Source: Ectothiorhodospira marina (lineage in GTDB: Bacteria > Pseudomonadota > Gammaproteobacteria > Ectothiorhodospirales > Ectothiorhodospiraceae). From it: a stretch of DNA of 64,000 nucleotides. Position 1 is the stretch's first letter, and each line of letters starts with the position of its first letter. Location of the stretch: assembly GCF_900109495.1 (NCBI RefSeq), contig NZ_FOAA01000002.1, positions 62,001 to 126,000 of the forward strand. Reading direction: 5' to 3'. The notes under the pieces are model-generated. The model did no database searches, was not told the DNA's origin, and saw only the letters and a list, made by a program, of their open reading frames with translations. The position numbers were made by a program, and so were the translations under genes. Below are positions 40,617-49,682 of this stretch, piece after piece.

Positions 40617-41501
40617 ATGGGAATGTCAGTATCTTGGCCGAGGTCCAGTGTGTCAATTGAGGGTGGGGTGCTCCATGTGGTGGCCACGCCCATCGGAAAT
40701 CTGGGGGATCTGTCCCCGCGCGCCGTGCAGGTGCTCGCCGGTGTCGACCTGATCGCAGCCGAGGATACCCGCCACACGGCCGGGCTGCTCGCCCACTGCG
40801 GGGTCCAGACGCCCCGTGTGAGCCTGCATGAGCACAACGAAGACCGACAGGTACCGGCCCTGATCCAGCGGCTCATCCAGGGAGAATCCCTGGCCCTGGT
40901 CAGTGATGCCGGCACCCCGTTGATCAGCGACCCGGGTTTTCGGCTGGTGGCGGCTGCCCGTGCCGCCGGCATTCGGGTAGTGCCCATCCCCGGTCCCGCC
41001 GCCCTGATCGCGGCCCTGTCGGCCAGTGGTCTGCCCTCCGACCGTTTCTGGTTCGAGGGGTTTCTACCCGCCCGCGCTCAGGCCCGTCGCCATCGCCTGG
41101 AGGCCCTGGCCGCGGTTTCCGGCACGCTCATCCTTTATGAGTCCAGTCATCGCATCCAGGGCAGTCTGGAGGATATGGCTCAGACTCTGGGCGGGGAGCG
41201 TCGGGCGGTGGTGGCCCGGGAGTTGACCAAGACCTTCGAGCAGATTCAGGGGGGGCGCCTGGACGACCTGTGCGTCTGGCTGTCCAGCGACCCCAACCAC
41301 ACCCGGGGTGAATTCGTTGTGCTGGTCACGGGGGCCCCGGATGCACCCGGCGAGGCCTTGACGGCTGAGGCACGGCGGGTGCTGGCACTGTGTCTGGCGC
41401 AGATGCCGGTGAAGCAGGCGGCGAAGCTGGCGTCTCAGATCACGGGCGCCCCCAAGAATGATCTCTATCAGCAGGCCCTGGCGCTCAAAGGGAAGGCATG
41501 A
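40617..41501 (+). CDS. rsmI: 16S rRNA 2'-O-ribose C1402 methyltransferase
   Basis: Encodes 294 residues of the tetrapyrrole-methylase fold: LHVVATPIGNLGDLSPRA at about 19-36, AEDTRHT, SDAGTPLISDPG and the RELTKTFE loop. RsmI methylates the ribose of C1402 in the decoding centre. ATG 40623 is an equally possible start. It is divergent from lpoA across an 82-bp gap and is followed by rnpB. Confidence 0.95.
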   Translation: MGMSVSWPRSSVSIEGGVLHVVATPIGNLGDLSPRAVQVLAGVDLIAAEDTRHTAGLLAHCGVQTPRVSLHEHNEDRQVPALIQRLIQGESLALVSDAGTPLISDPGFRLVAAARAAGIRVVPIPGPAALIAALSASGLPSDRFWFEGFLPARAQARRHRLEALAAVSGTLILYESSHRIQGSLEDMAQTLGGERRAVVARELTKTFEQIQGGRLDDLCVWLSSDPNHTRGEFVVLVTGAPDAPGEALTAEARRVLALCLAQMPVKQAAKLASQITGAPKNDLYQQALALKGKA

Positions 41502-41557
41502 TGTCGACTCCTCATCCCTTGCCTCCGGCAATGGCTGATGATGGATGTTCATGCCTC

Positions 41558-41585
41558 TTGAAACTATCCAAATTTACAGTATGAT
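41558..41585 (+). promoter_or_regulatory. rnpB promoter
   Basis: TTGAAA (41558-41563), a 16-base spacer and TATGAT (41580-41585) form a strong sigma-70 promoter. The predicted start, seven to eight bases later, coincides with the expected 5' end of RNase P RNA at 41593. Confidence 0.8.
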
Positions 41586-41592
41586 GGGACCT

Positions 41593-41952
41593 GGAGTTGG
41601 CCAGACAGTCGCTGCGGACCCCACGTCGCAGAGGAAAGTCCGGGCTCCACAGGGCAGGGCGCCAGGTAACGCCTGGGCGGCGCGAGCCGACGGAAAGTGC
41701 CACAGAAAACATACCGCCGATGGTCCCCGCCTCCGGGCAGGGGCACAGGTAAGGTTGAAAAGGTGCGGTAAGAGCGCACCGCGCGGGTGGTAACACGCCG
41801 TGGCAAGGTAAACCCCGTCCGGAGCAAGGCCAAATAGGGGTGCATTGGTGTGGCCCGCATTGCACCCGGGTAGGCTGCTAGAGGCGTGTGGTGACGCGCG
41901 CCCCAGAGGAATGATTGTCCACGACAGAACCCGGCTTACCGGCCGACTCCCC
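41593..41952 (+). ncRNA. rnpB: RNase P RNA, bacterial type A
   Basis: The universally conserved blocks are present in order: CCAGACAGTCG, GAGGAAAGTCCGGGCTCC, CAGGGCGCCAGGTAACGCC, ACCGCCGATGG, GGTAAGAGCGCACCG, GGAGCAAGGCCAAATAGGGG and CCACGACAGAACCCGGCTTA. The length of about 360 nt fits type A. It is the catalytic component that matures the 5' ends of tRNAs. The 5' end is set by the promoter and by pairing of GGAGTTGGCC with the 3' end GGCCGACTCC. Confidence 0.97.
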
Positions 41953-41965
41953 TCATTTTCCCTCC

Positions 41966-41990
41966 GGGGGCCTCCCGGCCCCCACTTTTC
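41966..41990 (+). terminator. rnpB terminator
   Basis: GGGGGCC (41966-41972) pairs with GGCCCCC (41977-41983) around TCCC, followed by a short T-run (ACTTTTC). It begins 14 bp after the RNA 3' end. Confidence 0.75.
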
Positions 41991-42007
41991 CCCACCGCCC
42001 CTTGTCT

Positions 42008-42045
42008 AAAAAAAGCTCGATGAGCCAAGCTCATGGAGCCTTTTT
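42008..42045. terminator. Bidirectional-looking terminator upstream of mraZ
   Basis: A-run, GCTC, ATGAG on the left pair with CTCAT, GAGC, T-run on the right with two mismatches. The left A-run becomes a T-run on the minus strand. It separates the rnpB unit from the dcw cluster. The 42046-42195 stretch after it shows no gene. Confidence 0.7.
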
Positions 42046-42195
42046 CGTATCCTGTTTTCAGAAGTATCCTGCAACCAACTGACAAATATTGAAACCCTTC
42101 ATGCAAGCCCCGGGTTCCCTCATTCCACCTGTGAAGGTTTTTGTAAGTATTTGTGACGCAAGTATAAATCTTCATGTCCGCGCCGGGCTTTTCCC

Positions 42196-42225
42196 TTGAC
42201 ACCCCCGCGAGGCCCTACCTATAGT
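42196..42225 (+). promoter_or_regulatory. Main dcw promoter (Pmra)
   Basis: TTGACA (42196-42201), an 18-base spacer and TATAGT (42220-42225) make a near-consensus sigma-70 promoter, 124 bp before the mraZ GTG. It is the likely source of transcription for the whole division/cell-wall cluster. Confidence 0.85.
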
Positions 42226-42233
42226 GTAAAAAA

Positions 42234-42263
42234 GTGGGGAAACGTGGGGACCGGTGGTATGGG
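42234..42263 (+). promoter_or_regulatory. MraZ operator repeats
   Basis: Three 10-bp direct repeats begin with GTGG at 42234, 42244 and 42254: GTGGGGAAAC, GTGGGGACCG, GTGGTATGGG. E. coli MraZ binds TGGGN repeats spaced by five bases downstream of its promoter, the same 10-bp period. The third unit is degenerate. Confidence 0.75.
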
Positions 42264-42348
42264 TGCGTGCTTCCAGGCACAGGCCCGTATGTTCCCGTGA
42301 CTCCGTCGCCACCCCTGCCGGTGGCGATTCAATGGGCCCGGGGCTGTC

Positions 42349-42801
42349 GTGTTTCGAGGGATCACCAACCTGAATCTGGATGCCAAGGGGCGTATGGCGA
42401 TGCCGGCAAGGTATCGTGACCGTCTGATGGAATCCTGTCAGGGGCGTTTGGTGATCACCATTGATCGCGATGGCTGTCTGCTGGTGTATCCGCTGCCCGA
42501 GTGGGAGCGGATCGAGGAAGCCCTTGTCTCCCGCCCCAACATGGATCGCAAGACGCGCCGTATGCAGCGTCTGCTCGTCGGTCATGCGACTGAATGCGAG
42601 CTGGACGGGCAGGGGCGCATCCTGCTTCCAACGCCCTTGCGCGACTACGCCGGCCTGGAAAAACGTGCCGTGCTCGTGGGCCAAGGCAAGAAATTCGAAT
42701 TATGGGACGAGGATGCCTGGACACGTTGCCGGAATGCCTGGTTGCAGGAAGAAGATGAAGATGGTGATCCCAGTTCGGCCCTTGAATCCCTCGTCCTTTA
42801 A
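42349..42801 (+). CDS. mraZ: Transcriptional regulator MraZ
   Basis: Encodes 150 residues from GTG 42349. Two SpoVT-AbrB-type halves each carry the DxxxR motif: [16 protein letters not shown] near 8-23 and [16 protein letters not shown] near 84-99. MraZ is a ring-shaped repressor of its own operon in E. coli. The repeats at 42234-42263 are its likely target. It overlaps rsmH by 20 bases. Confidence 0.96.
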   Translation: MFRGITNLNLDAKGRMAMPARYRDRLMESCQGRLVITIDRDGCLLVYPLPEWERIEEALVSRPNMDRKTRRMQRLLVGHATECELDGQGRILLPTPLRDYAGLEKRAVLVGQGKKFELWDEDAWTRCRNAWLQEEDEDGDPSSALESLVL

Positions 42802-43744
42802 TGGGGGCGCGTCCGCCCCCGACAGTCATCGACCCGTTTTGCTGGAAGAGGCCCTGGCAGGGCTTGCGGTGCGGGAGGACGGCATTTATGTGGATGCCAC
42901 CTTCGGGCGCGGGGGACACAGTGCGGCCATCCTCGAGTGTCTGGGGCCGGCGGGGCGTTTGATCGCGCTGGACCAGGATCCACAGGCGCAGGCCGTGGCC
43001 AGCCAGCGTTTGGGTGCCGAACCACGCTTCCAGTTTCTGCGGGGGTCATTCGCCAATCTGTCCGATCTGCTGGAAGGGTGCGGCGTCCTGGGGCGGGTGC
43101 AGGGGTTGCTTCTGGACCTGGGGGTTTCTTCGCCCCAGCTCGACGATGCCTCACGGGGGTTCAGTTTCATGAAGGATGGCCCGTTGGACATGCGCATGGA
43201 TCCGGAACGGGGTGAATCCGCAGCCCAGTGGCTGGCCCGTGCCGAAGAAGGAGACATCGTCAAGGTCTTGCGGGATCTGGGTGAGGAGCGTTTCGCCCGG
43301 CGTATTGCCCGGCGTCTGGTGCAGGCCCGTGAGGAGGCCCCCGTGGAGAGGACCGGGCACTTGGCGGAATTGATCAGCGAGGCCGTGCCACGGCACGAGC
43401 GCCACAAGCATCCGGCCACACGCAGCTTCCAGGCCATTCGGCTGCATGTGAATCGGGAACTGGAATCCCTGGATGCCTGCCTTGCGCAGATTCCCCAGGT
43501 GCTGGCCCCGGGTGGGCGCCTGGCGGTCATCAGTTTTCATTCCCTGGAGGATCGTCGTGTCAAACGTTTCATCCGTCGTCAGGTGGAAGGTGAGCCCGTC
43601 CCCAGGGGCTTGCCGGTCCGCGACCTGCCACCCGGCCGTACGCTGCGTCACGTGGGTAAGGCGCAGCGATCCGGCGAGGCTGAACTGGCTGTGAACCCAA
43701 GGGCTCGCAGTGCCGTGCTGCGTGTTGCCGAGCGCCTGTCATGA
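42782..43744 (+). CDS. rsmH: 16S rRNA N4-methyltransferase RsmH (MraW)
   Basis: Encodes 320 residues from a TTG at 42782 that overlaps mraZ by 20 bases. The ATG at 42801 is out of frame and no in-frame ATG or GTG exists before the conserved [10 protein letters not shown] block, so TTG is the best start. The SAM site ([12 protein letters not shown]), [14 protein letters not shown] and [11 protein letters not shown] are intact. It methylates N4 of C1402 in 16S rRNA, the same nucleotide whose ribose RsmI modifies. Confidence 0.94.
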   Translation: MNPSSFNGGASAPDSHRPVLLEEALAGLAVREDGIYVDATFGRGGHSAAILECLGPAGRLIALDQDPQAQAVASQRLGAEPRFQFLRGSFANLSDLLEGCGVLGRVQGLLLDLGVSSPQLDDASRGFSFMKDGPLDMRMDPERGESAAQWLARAEEGDIVKVLRDLGEERFARRIARRLVQAREEAPVERTGHLAELISEAVPRHERHKHPATRSFQAIRLHVNRELESLDACLAQIPQVLAPGGRLAVISFHSLEDRRVKRFIRRQVEGEPVPRGLPVRDLPPGRTLRHVGKAQRSGEAELAVNPRARSAVLRVAERLS

Positions 43745-44010
43745 ACTGGCAACTCACCGGCCTGGCGATCCTGTTCGTGGCAGTCATGGCCAGCGCCCTG
43801 GCCGTGATTCACAGCAAGCATCAAAGCCGGGTGTTGTTCATGGAATGGCAAAGGGAAGTCAATCTGAGGGATGAATTGAATGTTGAGTGGGGGCAGTTGC
43901 AGTTGGAACAGAGTACCTGGGCCACCCATGGTCGGATCGAGGAGGCGGCGAGTCAGCGGCTGGACATGCGTCTGCCCGATAGCCGCACGACCGTGATCCT
44001 GCTGGAGTGA
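43741..44010 (+). CDS. ftsL: Cell division protein FtsL
   Basis: Encodes 89 residues: one membrane helix (about 4-24), then a periplasmic coiled-coil-like segment. FtsL forms a complex with FtsB and FtsQ and helps activate FtsWI. Its ATG overlaps the rsmH stop and its end meets ftsI. Confidence 0.92.
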   Translation: MNWQLTGLAILFVAVMASALAVIHSKHQSRVLFMEWQREVNLRDELNVEWGQLQLEQSTWATHGRIEEAASQRLDMRLPDSRTTVILLE

Positions 44011-44012
44011 CG

Positions 44013-45725
44013 ATGAAAGAGGAAACCACAGGGGTATCCCGCTGGCGGCGCCTGGTGGTGCTGGGTGCGCTTGTGCTCGGCTTTTCCGCCGTGCTCGCCC
44101 GCGGCGTGGATCTGCAGGTGGTGCAGCAGGATTTCCTGCGCGGCGAAGGGGATGCCCGACACCTGCGCGTGGTTTCCCTCCCGGCCCACCGGGGCATGAT
44201 CATGGATCGCGAGGGTGAACCCCTGGCGGTCAGTACGCCCGTGGATACGGTCTGGGCCAACCCCCAGGAGGTTCTGGAAGAGCCGCAGCGCCTGACGGAG
44301 GTGGCCCGGGTGCTGGGTTTGGAGCCGGCCGCTCTTCATCGGCGGGTGTCCGATCGGGCCGATCGTGAATTCGTCTACCTGCGTCGCCACGTGACGCCCG
44401 ATGTGGGGATGCAGGTATCCGAGTTGAACGTGCCGGGCGTGGCGCTGCAGCGTGAGTACCGTCGCTATTACCCCATGGGAGAGGTGGCTTCCCATGTGCT
44501 GGGTTTCACCAATATCGACGACCAGGGGCAGGAGGGTATCGAGCTGGGCTACAACGCATGGCTGACCGGTGAGCCGGGGGCCAAGCGGGTGTTGCGTGAT
44601 CGCTATGGACGGGTGATCCGTGACGTGGAAAACATCCGGCCGGCGAACCCCGGGCAGGATCTGCGCCTGACCATCGATCAGCGGCTGCAATACCTGGCTT
44701 ATCGGGAGCTCAAGGCGGCGGTGCATGCCCACGGTGCGCGGGCAGGATCAGCCGTCATCCTCGACGCTCATAGTGGCGATGTACTGGCCATGGTCAACCA
44801 GCCCTCCTATAACCCTAACAACCGTGACACCCTGCAGGGGGACCGGTTTCGCAACCGTGCCGTCACGGACCTGATCGAGCCAGGGTCCACCATCAAGCCC
44901 TTTACCGTGGCCGCTGCCCTCGAGTCGGGGCAGTTTCAGCCAGAAACCCTGCTGGAAACCAGCCCCGGCACCCTGCGTGTGGGGCGACACACCATTCGTG
45001 ACATTCGCAATTATGGCCTGATCGACCTGTCCACCCTGCTGGTCAAGTCTTCCAATGTGGGCGCCAGCAAGCTGGCCATGGCCATCGAGCCCCAGCAGTT
45101 GTGGGAGACTCTCTACCAGGTGGGCTTCGGTCGGGCCACCGGCAGCGGTTTCCCCGGGGAGGCCGGTGGCACCCTGCGCGATTTTCTCTATTGGCGCGAA
45201 GTGGATCGGGCCACTCTGGCCTTTGGTTACGGGGTGTCCGTATCCGTGCTGCAACTGGCCCGATCCTATGCCGCCATCGCCAATGAAGGGATGATGCCCG
45301 AGCCTCGTTTCGTGCAGTCCCAGGACTCCCGTCCGGGGCAACGGGTCATGCATGCCAGCACGGCCCGCGCCCTGGTGGACATGCTGGAGGCCGCGGTGTC
45401 CCCCGAGGGCACCGGCGTGCGGGCGCGCGTGGAGGGTTACCGGGTGGCGGGCAAGACCGGCACGGTGCGTAAATCCAGCGCTGGCGGTTACAGCGAGGGG
45501 CGTTACCTGTCCCTGTTCGCCGGCATGGCGCCAGCCAGCAACCCCCGACTCGTGATGGTGGTGATGGTGGACGAGCCCAGTGGTGATCAATACTACGGTG
45601 GACAGGTGGCAGCACCCGTGTTTTCCAATGTGATGCGGGGCGCCCTGCGCCTGATGGACATCCCGCCGGACGACCTGCCCGAATTGCGTTCCGTGTCCGG
45701 CCCCGGCCAGGGGCACCCGGCATGA
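44013..45725 (+). CDS. ftsI: Division-specific peptidoglycan transpeptidase FtsI (PBP3)
   Basis: Encodes 570 residues from ATG 44013, spaced well from GGAG at 44004; a GTG at 44007 would add two residues. A single N-terminal helix (about 13-30) is followed by the PBP dimerisation domain and the transpeptidase domain with S292-TIK295, S346-S-N348 and K481-T-G. It cross-links septal peptidoglycan with FtsW and is the target of beta-lactams. Confidence 0.97.
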   Translation: MKEETTGVSRWRRLVVLGALVLGFSAVLARGVDLQVVQQDFLRGEGDARHLRVVSLPAHRGMIMDREGEPLAVSTPVDTVWANPQEVLEEPQRLTEVARVLGLEPAALHRRVSDRADREFVYLRRHVTPDVGMQVSELNVPGVALQREYRRYYPMGEVASHVLGFTNIDDQGQEGIELGYNAWLTGEPGAKRVLRDRYGRVIRDVENIRPANPGQDLRLTIDQRLQYLAYRELKAAVHAHGARAGSAVILDAHSGDVLAMVNQPSYNPNNRDTLQGDRFRNRAVTDLIEPGSTIKPFTVAAALESGQFQPETLLETSPGTLRVGRHTIRDIRNYGLIDLSTLLVKSSNVGASKLAMAIEPQQLWETLYQVGFGRATGSGFPGEAGGTLRDFLYWREVDRATLAFGYGVSVSVLQLARSYAAIANEGMMPEPRFVQSQDSRPGQRVMHASTARALVDMLEAAVSPEGTGVRARVEGYRVAGKTGTVRKSSAGGYSEGRYLSLFAGMAPASNPRLVMVVMVDEPSGDQYYGGQVAAPVFSNVMRGALRLMDIPPDDLPELRSVSGPGQGHPA

Positions 45726-47230
45726 CCCTGCGCGGCGCTTCCCACCCTGCCTGGCGCCTGTCGGAGCTTCTGAGTCCGCATGTGAGTGTGCCCGCGGAAT
45801 GGGATCGAGAGATCACCGGCCTGTGTCTGGACAGTCGCCGGGCTCAACCCGGCGAAGTCTTTTTTGCCCTGGCCGGTCACGACCATCATGGGCTGACCCA
45901 TGCCGCTGAAGCCATTCGCCAGGGCGTGGCAGCGGTGGTCTGGGAGCCTCTCAAGGGGGTCAGCGCGCCCCACCTGGGGGATGATGTTCCCTTTATTCAG
46001 GCACCGGACCTTCGCCGCTACCTGGGCCAGGTGGCGGCACGCTTTCATGGGCATCCGAGCCGATCCATGAAGGTGGTGGGCGTCACGGGTACCGATGGAA
46101 AGACCTCGGTGTCGCAGATTCTGGCGGCTGCCCTGGATAGCGAAAGCGCACCCTGCGGAGTGGTGGGAACCCTGGGCTGTGGTCGCTGGGGTGCGTTGCG
46201 TGACCCGGGGTTGACCACGCCTGACCCGGTCACCCTGCATCGGTGGCTGGCCGAGTTGAGCGCTCAGGGCATTCGCCAGGTGGTGATGGAGGTCTCCTCC
46301 CATGCCCTGGCCCAGCACCGGGTGGCAGGCGTGGACTTCGACCTGGCCATCCTGACCAACCTGGGCCACGATCACCTGGATTATCATGTGACCGCTGCCG
46401 CCTATGGCGAGGCCAAGGCCAGGCTGTTCGAATGGCCGGGCCTGAAAACGGCGGTGCTCAATCTGGATGACCCCTTCGGCCAGATGCTGGTCGGTCGCAT
46501 TGAAGGTCACGTGCCGATTCTCGGCTATGGCCTGCGGCCCGATCCGGCAGGGCGGGATCATCTGCAGGCCTCGGATCTGCACCTCGGGCCCGAGGGTGTG
46601 CGTTGTCGGGTGCATACCCCCTGGGGCGACGGCGAACTGGAAACCCGGCTGCTGGGCCGGTTCAACGTGTTGAACCTTCTGGCCGCCCTGGGCGCGTTGC
46701 TCACTCTGGACGTCACCCTCTCCGATGCCCTGGAGCGCCTGTCGCGCAGTCCGGTCATCCCCGGGCGTATGGAGTGTTTCCGTGGCAGCCATGGGCCCAC
46801 GCTCGTGGTGGATTATGCCCATACCCCGGAGGCTCTGACTCAGGCTCTGCAGGCGGCGCGGGACCATTGCAGCGGGCATTTGTGGTGCGTGTTCGGCTGC
46901 GGGGGCAACCGGGACCGGGGCAAGCGCCCCCTCATGGCCAGGGCCGCCGAGCGGTATGCGGATCACGTGATCCTCACCAGTGACAATCCGCGATGGGAGG
47001 ATCCCCTCACGATCATTGAGGAAGTGAGTCGTGGCTTTGCTCGCCCCGATGCGGTGCACATCGAGGTGGAAAGGGACGCAGCGATCCGTCATGCCTTCAT
47101 GCAGGCCGGATCCCGGGATATGGTGCTGGTGGCCGGTAAGGGCCACGAAACCGGACAGGTGGTGGGCAGCGAGGTGCGACCCTACAGCGACCGGGATCTG
47201 GCCCTGGCCCTGACCGGGGGTGGCGCATGA
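45722..47230 (+). CDS. murE: UDP-MurNAc-L-Ala-D-Glu:meso-diaminopimelate ligase
   Basis: Encodes 502 residues. The ATP-binding loop is G123-TDGKTS129, with aspartate where E. coli has asparagine (GTNGKT). The DNPR motif in SDNPRWEDP specifies meso-diaminopimelate, as in Gram-negatives. It adds the third residue of the stem peptide. It overlaps ftsI and murF by four bases each. Confidence 0.97.
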   Translation: MTLRGASHPAWRLSELLSPHVSVPAEWDREITGLCLDSRRAQPGEVFFALAGHDHHGLTHAAEAIRQGVAAVVWEPLKGVSAPHLGDDVPFIQAPDLRRYLGQVAARFHGHPSRSMKVVGVTGTDGKTSVSQILAAALDSESAPCGVVGTLGCGRWGALRDPGLTTPDPVTLHRWLAELSAQGIRQVVMEVSSHALAQHRVAGVDFDLAILTNLGHDHLDYHVTAAAYGEAKARLFEWPGLKTAVLNLDDPFGQMLVGRIEGHVPILGYGLRPDPAGRDHLQASDLHLGPEGVRCRVHTPWGDGELETRLLGRFNVLNLLAALGALLTLDVTLSDALERLSRSPVIPGRMECFRGSHGPTLVVDYAHTPEALTQALQAARDHCSGHLWCVFGCGGNRDRGKRPLMARAAERYADHVILTSDNPRWEDPLTIIEEVSRGFARPDAVHIEVERDAAIRHAFMQAGSRDMVLVAGKGHETGQVVGSEVRPYSDRDLALALTGGGA

Positions 47231-48606
47231 TGCGGCTCTCGCTTCAGGAAGTGGCGGCCCTGTGTGACGGCAGCCCGAGCGGCGGGAATGTCATCGTGAC
47301 AGGGGTGTCGACGGATAGCCGCCAGGTATCCGGGGGATCGCTGTTCGTGGCCTTGCAGGGGCCGCGCTTCGATGCCCATGAATTCATTGACGCCTCCCTG
47401 CCGGCCGCCGCCGTCATGGTGAATCGTCCCGTGGTGTCCGGGCACCCCCGGATCCGGGTGAAGGATACCCGTCTGGCTCTGGGGGCGCTTGCCGCGGGGT
47501 GGCGCCGTCGTTGCCCGGCCGAGGTGGTGGCCCTCACCGGCAGCAATGGCAAGACCACGGTCAAGGAGATGCTGGCCGCCATCCTGCAGCAGGCGGGAGA
47601 TACCCTGGCGACCCAGGGTAACCTGAACAACGAGATCGGCGTGCCCCTGACCCTGTTGCGTCTCTCCATGGAGCACCGGTTCGCGGTGATTGAGATGGGG
47701 GCCAACCACGCGGGGGAGATCGCTGGCCTCACCGCCCTGGCAGGCCCTCGGGTGGCGCTGATCACCAATGCCGGTCCGGCCCATCTGGAGGGCTTTGGCA
47801 GTCTGGAAGGCGTGGCCCGCGCCAAGGGCGAGATCTTCCAGGGGCTGGGCACCGACGGGGTGGCAGTGATCAACGCCGATGATGCCTATGCGCAGTTCTG
47901 GATGGGCCTGAATGCGGGGCGTCGCACGCTGCTGTTCGGCAGCAGTGAACAGGCACAGGTGCGGGTGGGGCAGGGCGCCGATGGCAAGGCATGGATTCGT
48001 CATGAAGGTGCGAGTGTGTGCCTGGACCTGGCCCTGCCGGGGGCTCATAACCGCCTCAATGCCGCCGCCGCCGCCGCGGCGGCCCTGGCGCTGGGTCTGG
48101 ATCTTGACACCATCGCCGCCGGGCTGGCCTCGCTGGCCCCGGTGCCCGGGCGACTCATGCGGCGCACCGGACCGCATGGCATCAACATCATTGATGACAG
48201 TTACAACGCCAATCCGGCCTCCACCCGTGCCGCCGTGGACATGCTGCTGGACGAGCCCGCGCCCCGGATCCTGGTCCTCGGCGACATGGGTGAGTTGGGG
48301 GGGGACGGTCCCACCTTGCATCGCCAGACCGGTGAATACGCCGCCGCCCGGGGGATTGATCGACTGCTGGCGGTGGGCCCGCTGTGCCGCCACGCGGTGG
48401 AAGGTTTCGGGGCAGGCGCTACCCATTTCAAGGATCGGGAGGCCCTGATCCATACCCTGCAAGCAACCTCGGGTGAGGCCGGGACAATCCTGGTCAAGGG
48501 ATCGCGGGGGCAACGCATGGAGCGCATCGTGGAAGCATTGATCACGCCGGATGAGCGGCAAGAAGAACCATCGGGGAGCCAAGAGCATGCTGCTCATTCT
48601 GTTTGA
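47227..48606 (+). CDS. murF: UDP-MurNAc-tripeptide:D-alanyl-D-alanine ligase
   Basis: Encodes 459 residues. The ATP site is TGSNGKTT (G105-T111), followed by [13 protein letters not shown] and [10 protein letters not shown], all typical of MurF. It completes the pentapeptide by adding D-Ala-D-Ala. The 3' end overlaps mraY by 20 bases. Confidence 0.96.
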   Translation: MMRLSLQEVAALCDGSPSGGNVIVTGVSTDSRQVSGGSLFVALQGPRFDAHEFIDASLPAAAVMVNRPVVSGHPRIRVKDTRLALGALAAGWRRRCPAEVVALTGSNGKTTVKEMLAAILQQAGDTLATQGNLNNEIGVPLTLLRLSMEHRFAVIEMGANHAGEIAGLTALAGPRVALITNAGPAHLEGFGSLEGVARAKGEIFQGLGTDGVAVINADDAYAQFWMGLNAGRRTLLFGSSEQAQVRVGQGADGKAWIRHEGASVCLDLALPGAHNRLNAAAAAAAALALGLDLDTIAAGLASLAPVPGRLMRRTGPHGINIIDDSYNANPASTRAAVDMLLDEPAPRILVLGDMGELGGDGPTLHRQTGEYAAARGIDRLLAVGPLCRHAVEGFGAGATHFKDREALIHTLQATSGEAGTILVKGSRGQRMERIVEALITPDERQEEPSGSQEHAAHSV

Positions 48607-49669
48607 GTATCTGAGCCAGTACTACACCGCACTGAGCGTTTTCCAGTACCTGACCCTGCGTGCCATCCTGGGCGTGCTCACGGCGCTGCTGATCGCCCTT
48701 TGGGTCGGGCCCACCATGATCAAGCGCCTGACCCTGTACAAGGTGGGCCAGCATATTCGTGACGATGGCCCCCAGACCCACCTGGGCAAGGCGGGTACGC
48801 CCACCATGGGCGGGGCGCTGATCCTGGTGGCCGTGGCCGTCAGTACCCTGCTGTGGAGCGATCTGGGAAACCGTTTTGTCTGGATCGTGCTCATCGTCAC
48901 CCTCCTGTTTGGGTTAATCGGCGGCATCGACGATTACTTGAAGCTGCGTTACGGCAACAGCCAGGGGCTGTCGGCCCGCAAGAAGTTGCTGTGGCAGTCG
49001 GTGGTGGCCTTTGCCACGGCGATCCTGCTTTTCTACACGGCGCAAAACCCCATCGAGACCACCCTGATCATGCCTGTCTTCAAGGATGTGGCCATCGATC
49101 TGGGGCTGTGGTTCATCCCCCTGGCCTGGCTGGTGATCGTGGGCTCAAGCAACGCGGTGAACCTCACCGACGGTCTCGATGGCCTGGCCATCATGCCCTG
49201 CGTGCTGGTGGCGGGAGCCCTGGGCGTATTTGCCTACGTCTCCGGCCATGTCGTCTTCGCCGACTACCTGGGTATTCCTTACGTGCCTGGCGTGGGGGAT
49301 CTTGTCGTCTTTTCGGCCGCCCTGGTGGGGGCTGGCATGGGCTTTCTGTGGTTCAACGCCTATCCAGCGCAGGTCTTCATGGGCGATGTGGGTGCCCTGG
49401 CCCTGGGGGCGGCCCTGGGGGTGCTGGCGGTGACCACCCGTCAGGAGGTCGTGCTGGTGATCATGGGCGGCGTCTTCGTGGTGGAGACCCTGTCGGTGAT
49501 CCTCCAGGTGGTCTCCTACAAGCTCACAGGGCGGCGCATCTTTCGCATGGCGCCGCTGCATCATCATTTTGAACTCAAGGGTTGGCCTGAGCCCCGGGTG
49601 ATTGTCCGTTTCTGGATCATCACCGTGGTGCTGGTGCTCATCGGTCTGGCCACCCTCAAGATCCGCTGA
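48587..49669 (+). CDS. mraY: Phospho-MurNAc-pentapeptide translocase MraY
   Basis: Encodes 360 residues from ATG 48587, equal to E. coli MraY. Ten transmembrane segments are expected. The catalytic and Mg-binding loops [17 protein letters not shown] and GDVGALALG and the C-terminal MAPLHHHFE are intact. It transfers phospho-MurNAc-pentapeptide to undecaprenyl phosphate, giving lipid I. A longer in-frame ATG at 48551 is unlikely. Confidence 0.97.
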   Translation: MLLILFEYLSQYYTALSVFQYLTLRAILGVLTALLIALWVGPTMIKRLTLYKVGQHIRDDGPQTHLGKAGTPTMGGALILVAVAVSTLLWSDLGNRFVWIVLIVTLLFGLIGGIDDYLKLRYGNSQGLSARKKLLWQSVVAFATAILLFYTAQNPIETTLIMPVFKDVAIDLGLWFIPLAWLVIVGSSNAVNLTDGLDGLAIMPCVLVAGALGVFAYVSGHVVFADYLGIPYVPGVGDLVVFSAALVGAGMGFLWFNAYPAQVFMGDVGALALGAALGVLAVTTRQEVVLVIMGGVFVVETLSVILQVVSYKLTGRRIFRMAPLHHHFELKGWPEPRVIVRFWIITVVLVLIGLATLKIR

Positions 49670-49682
49670 TGGCGGTGTGGAC

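Noticed and set aside
40535-40987. In-frame extension of lpoA across the rsmI start region
   Set aside because: The extension runs opposite to rsmI, lacks a signal peptide, and would place the lipobox more than 180 residues inside the protein.
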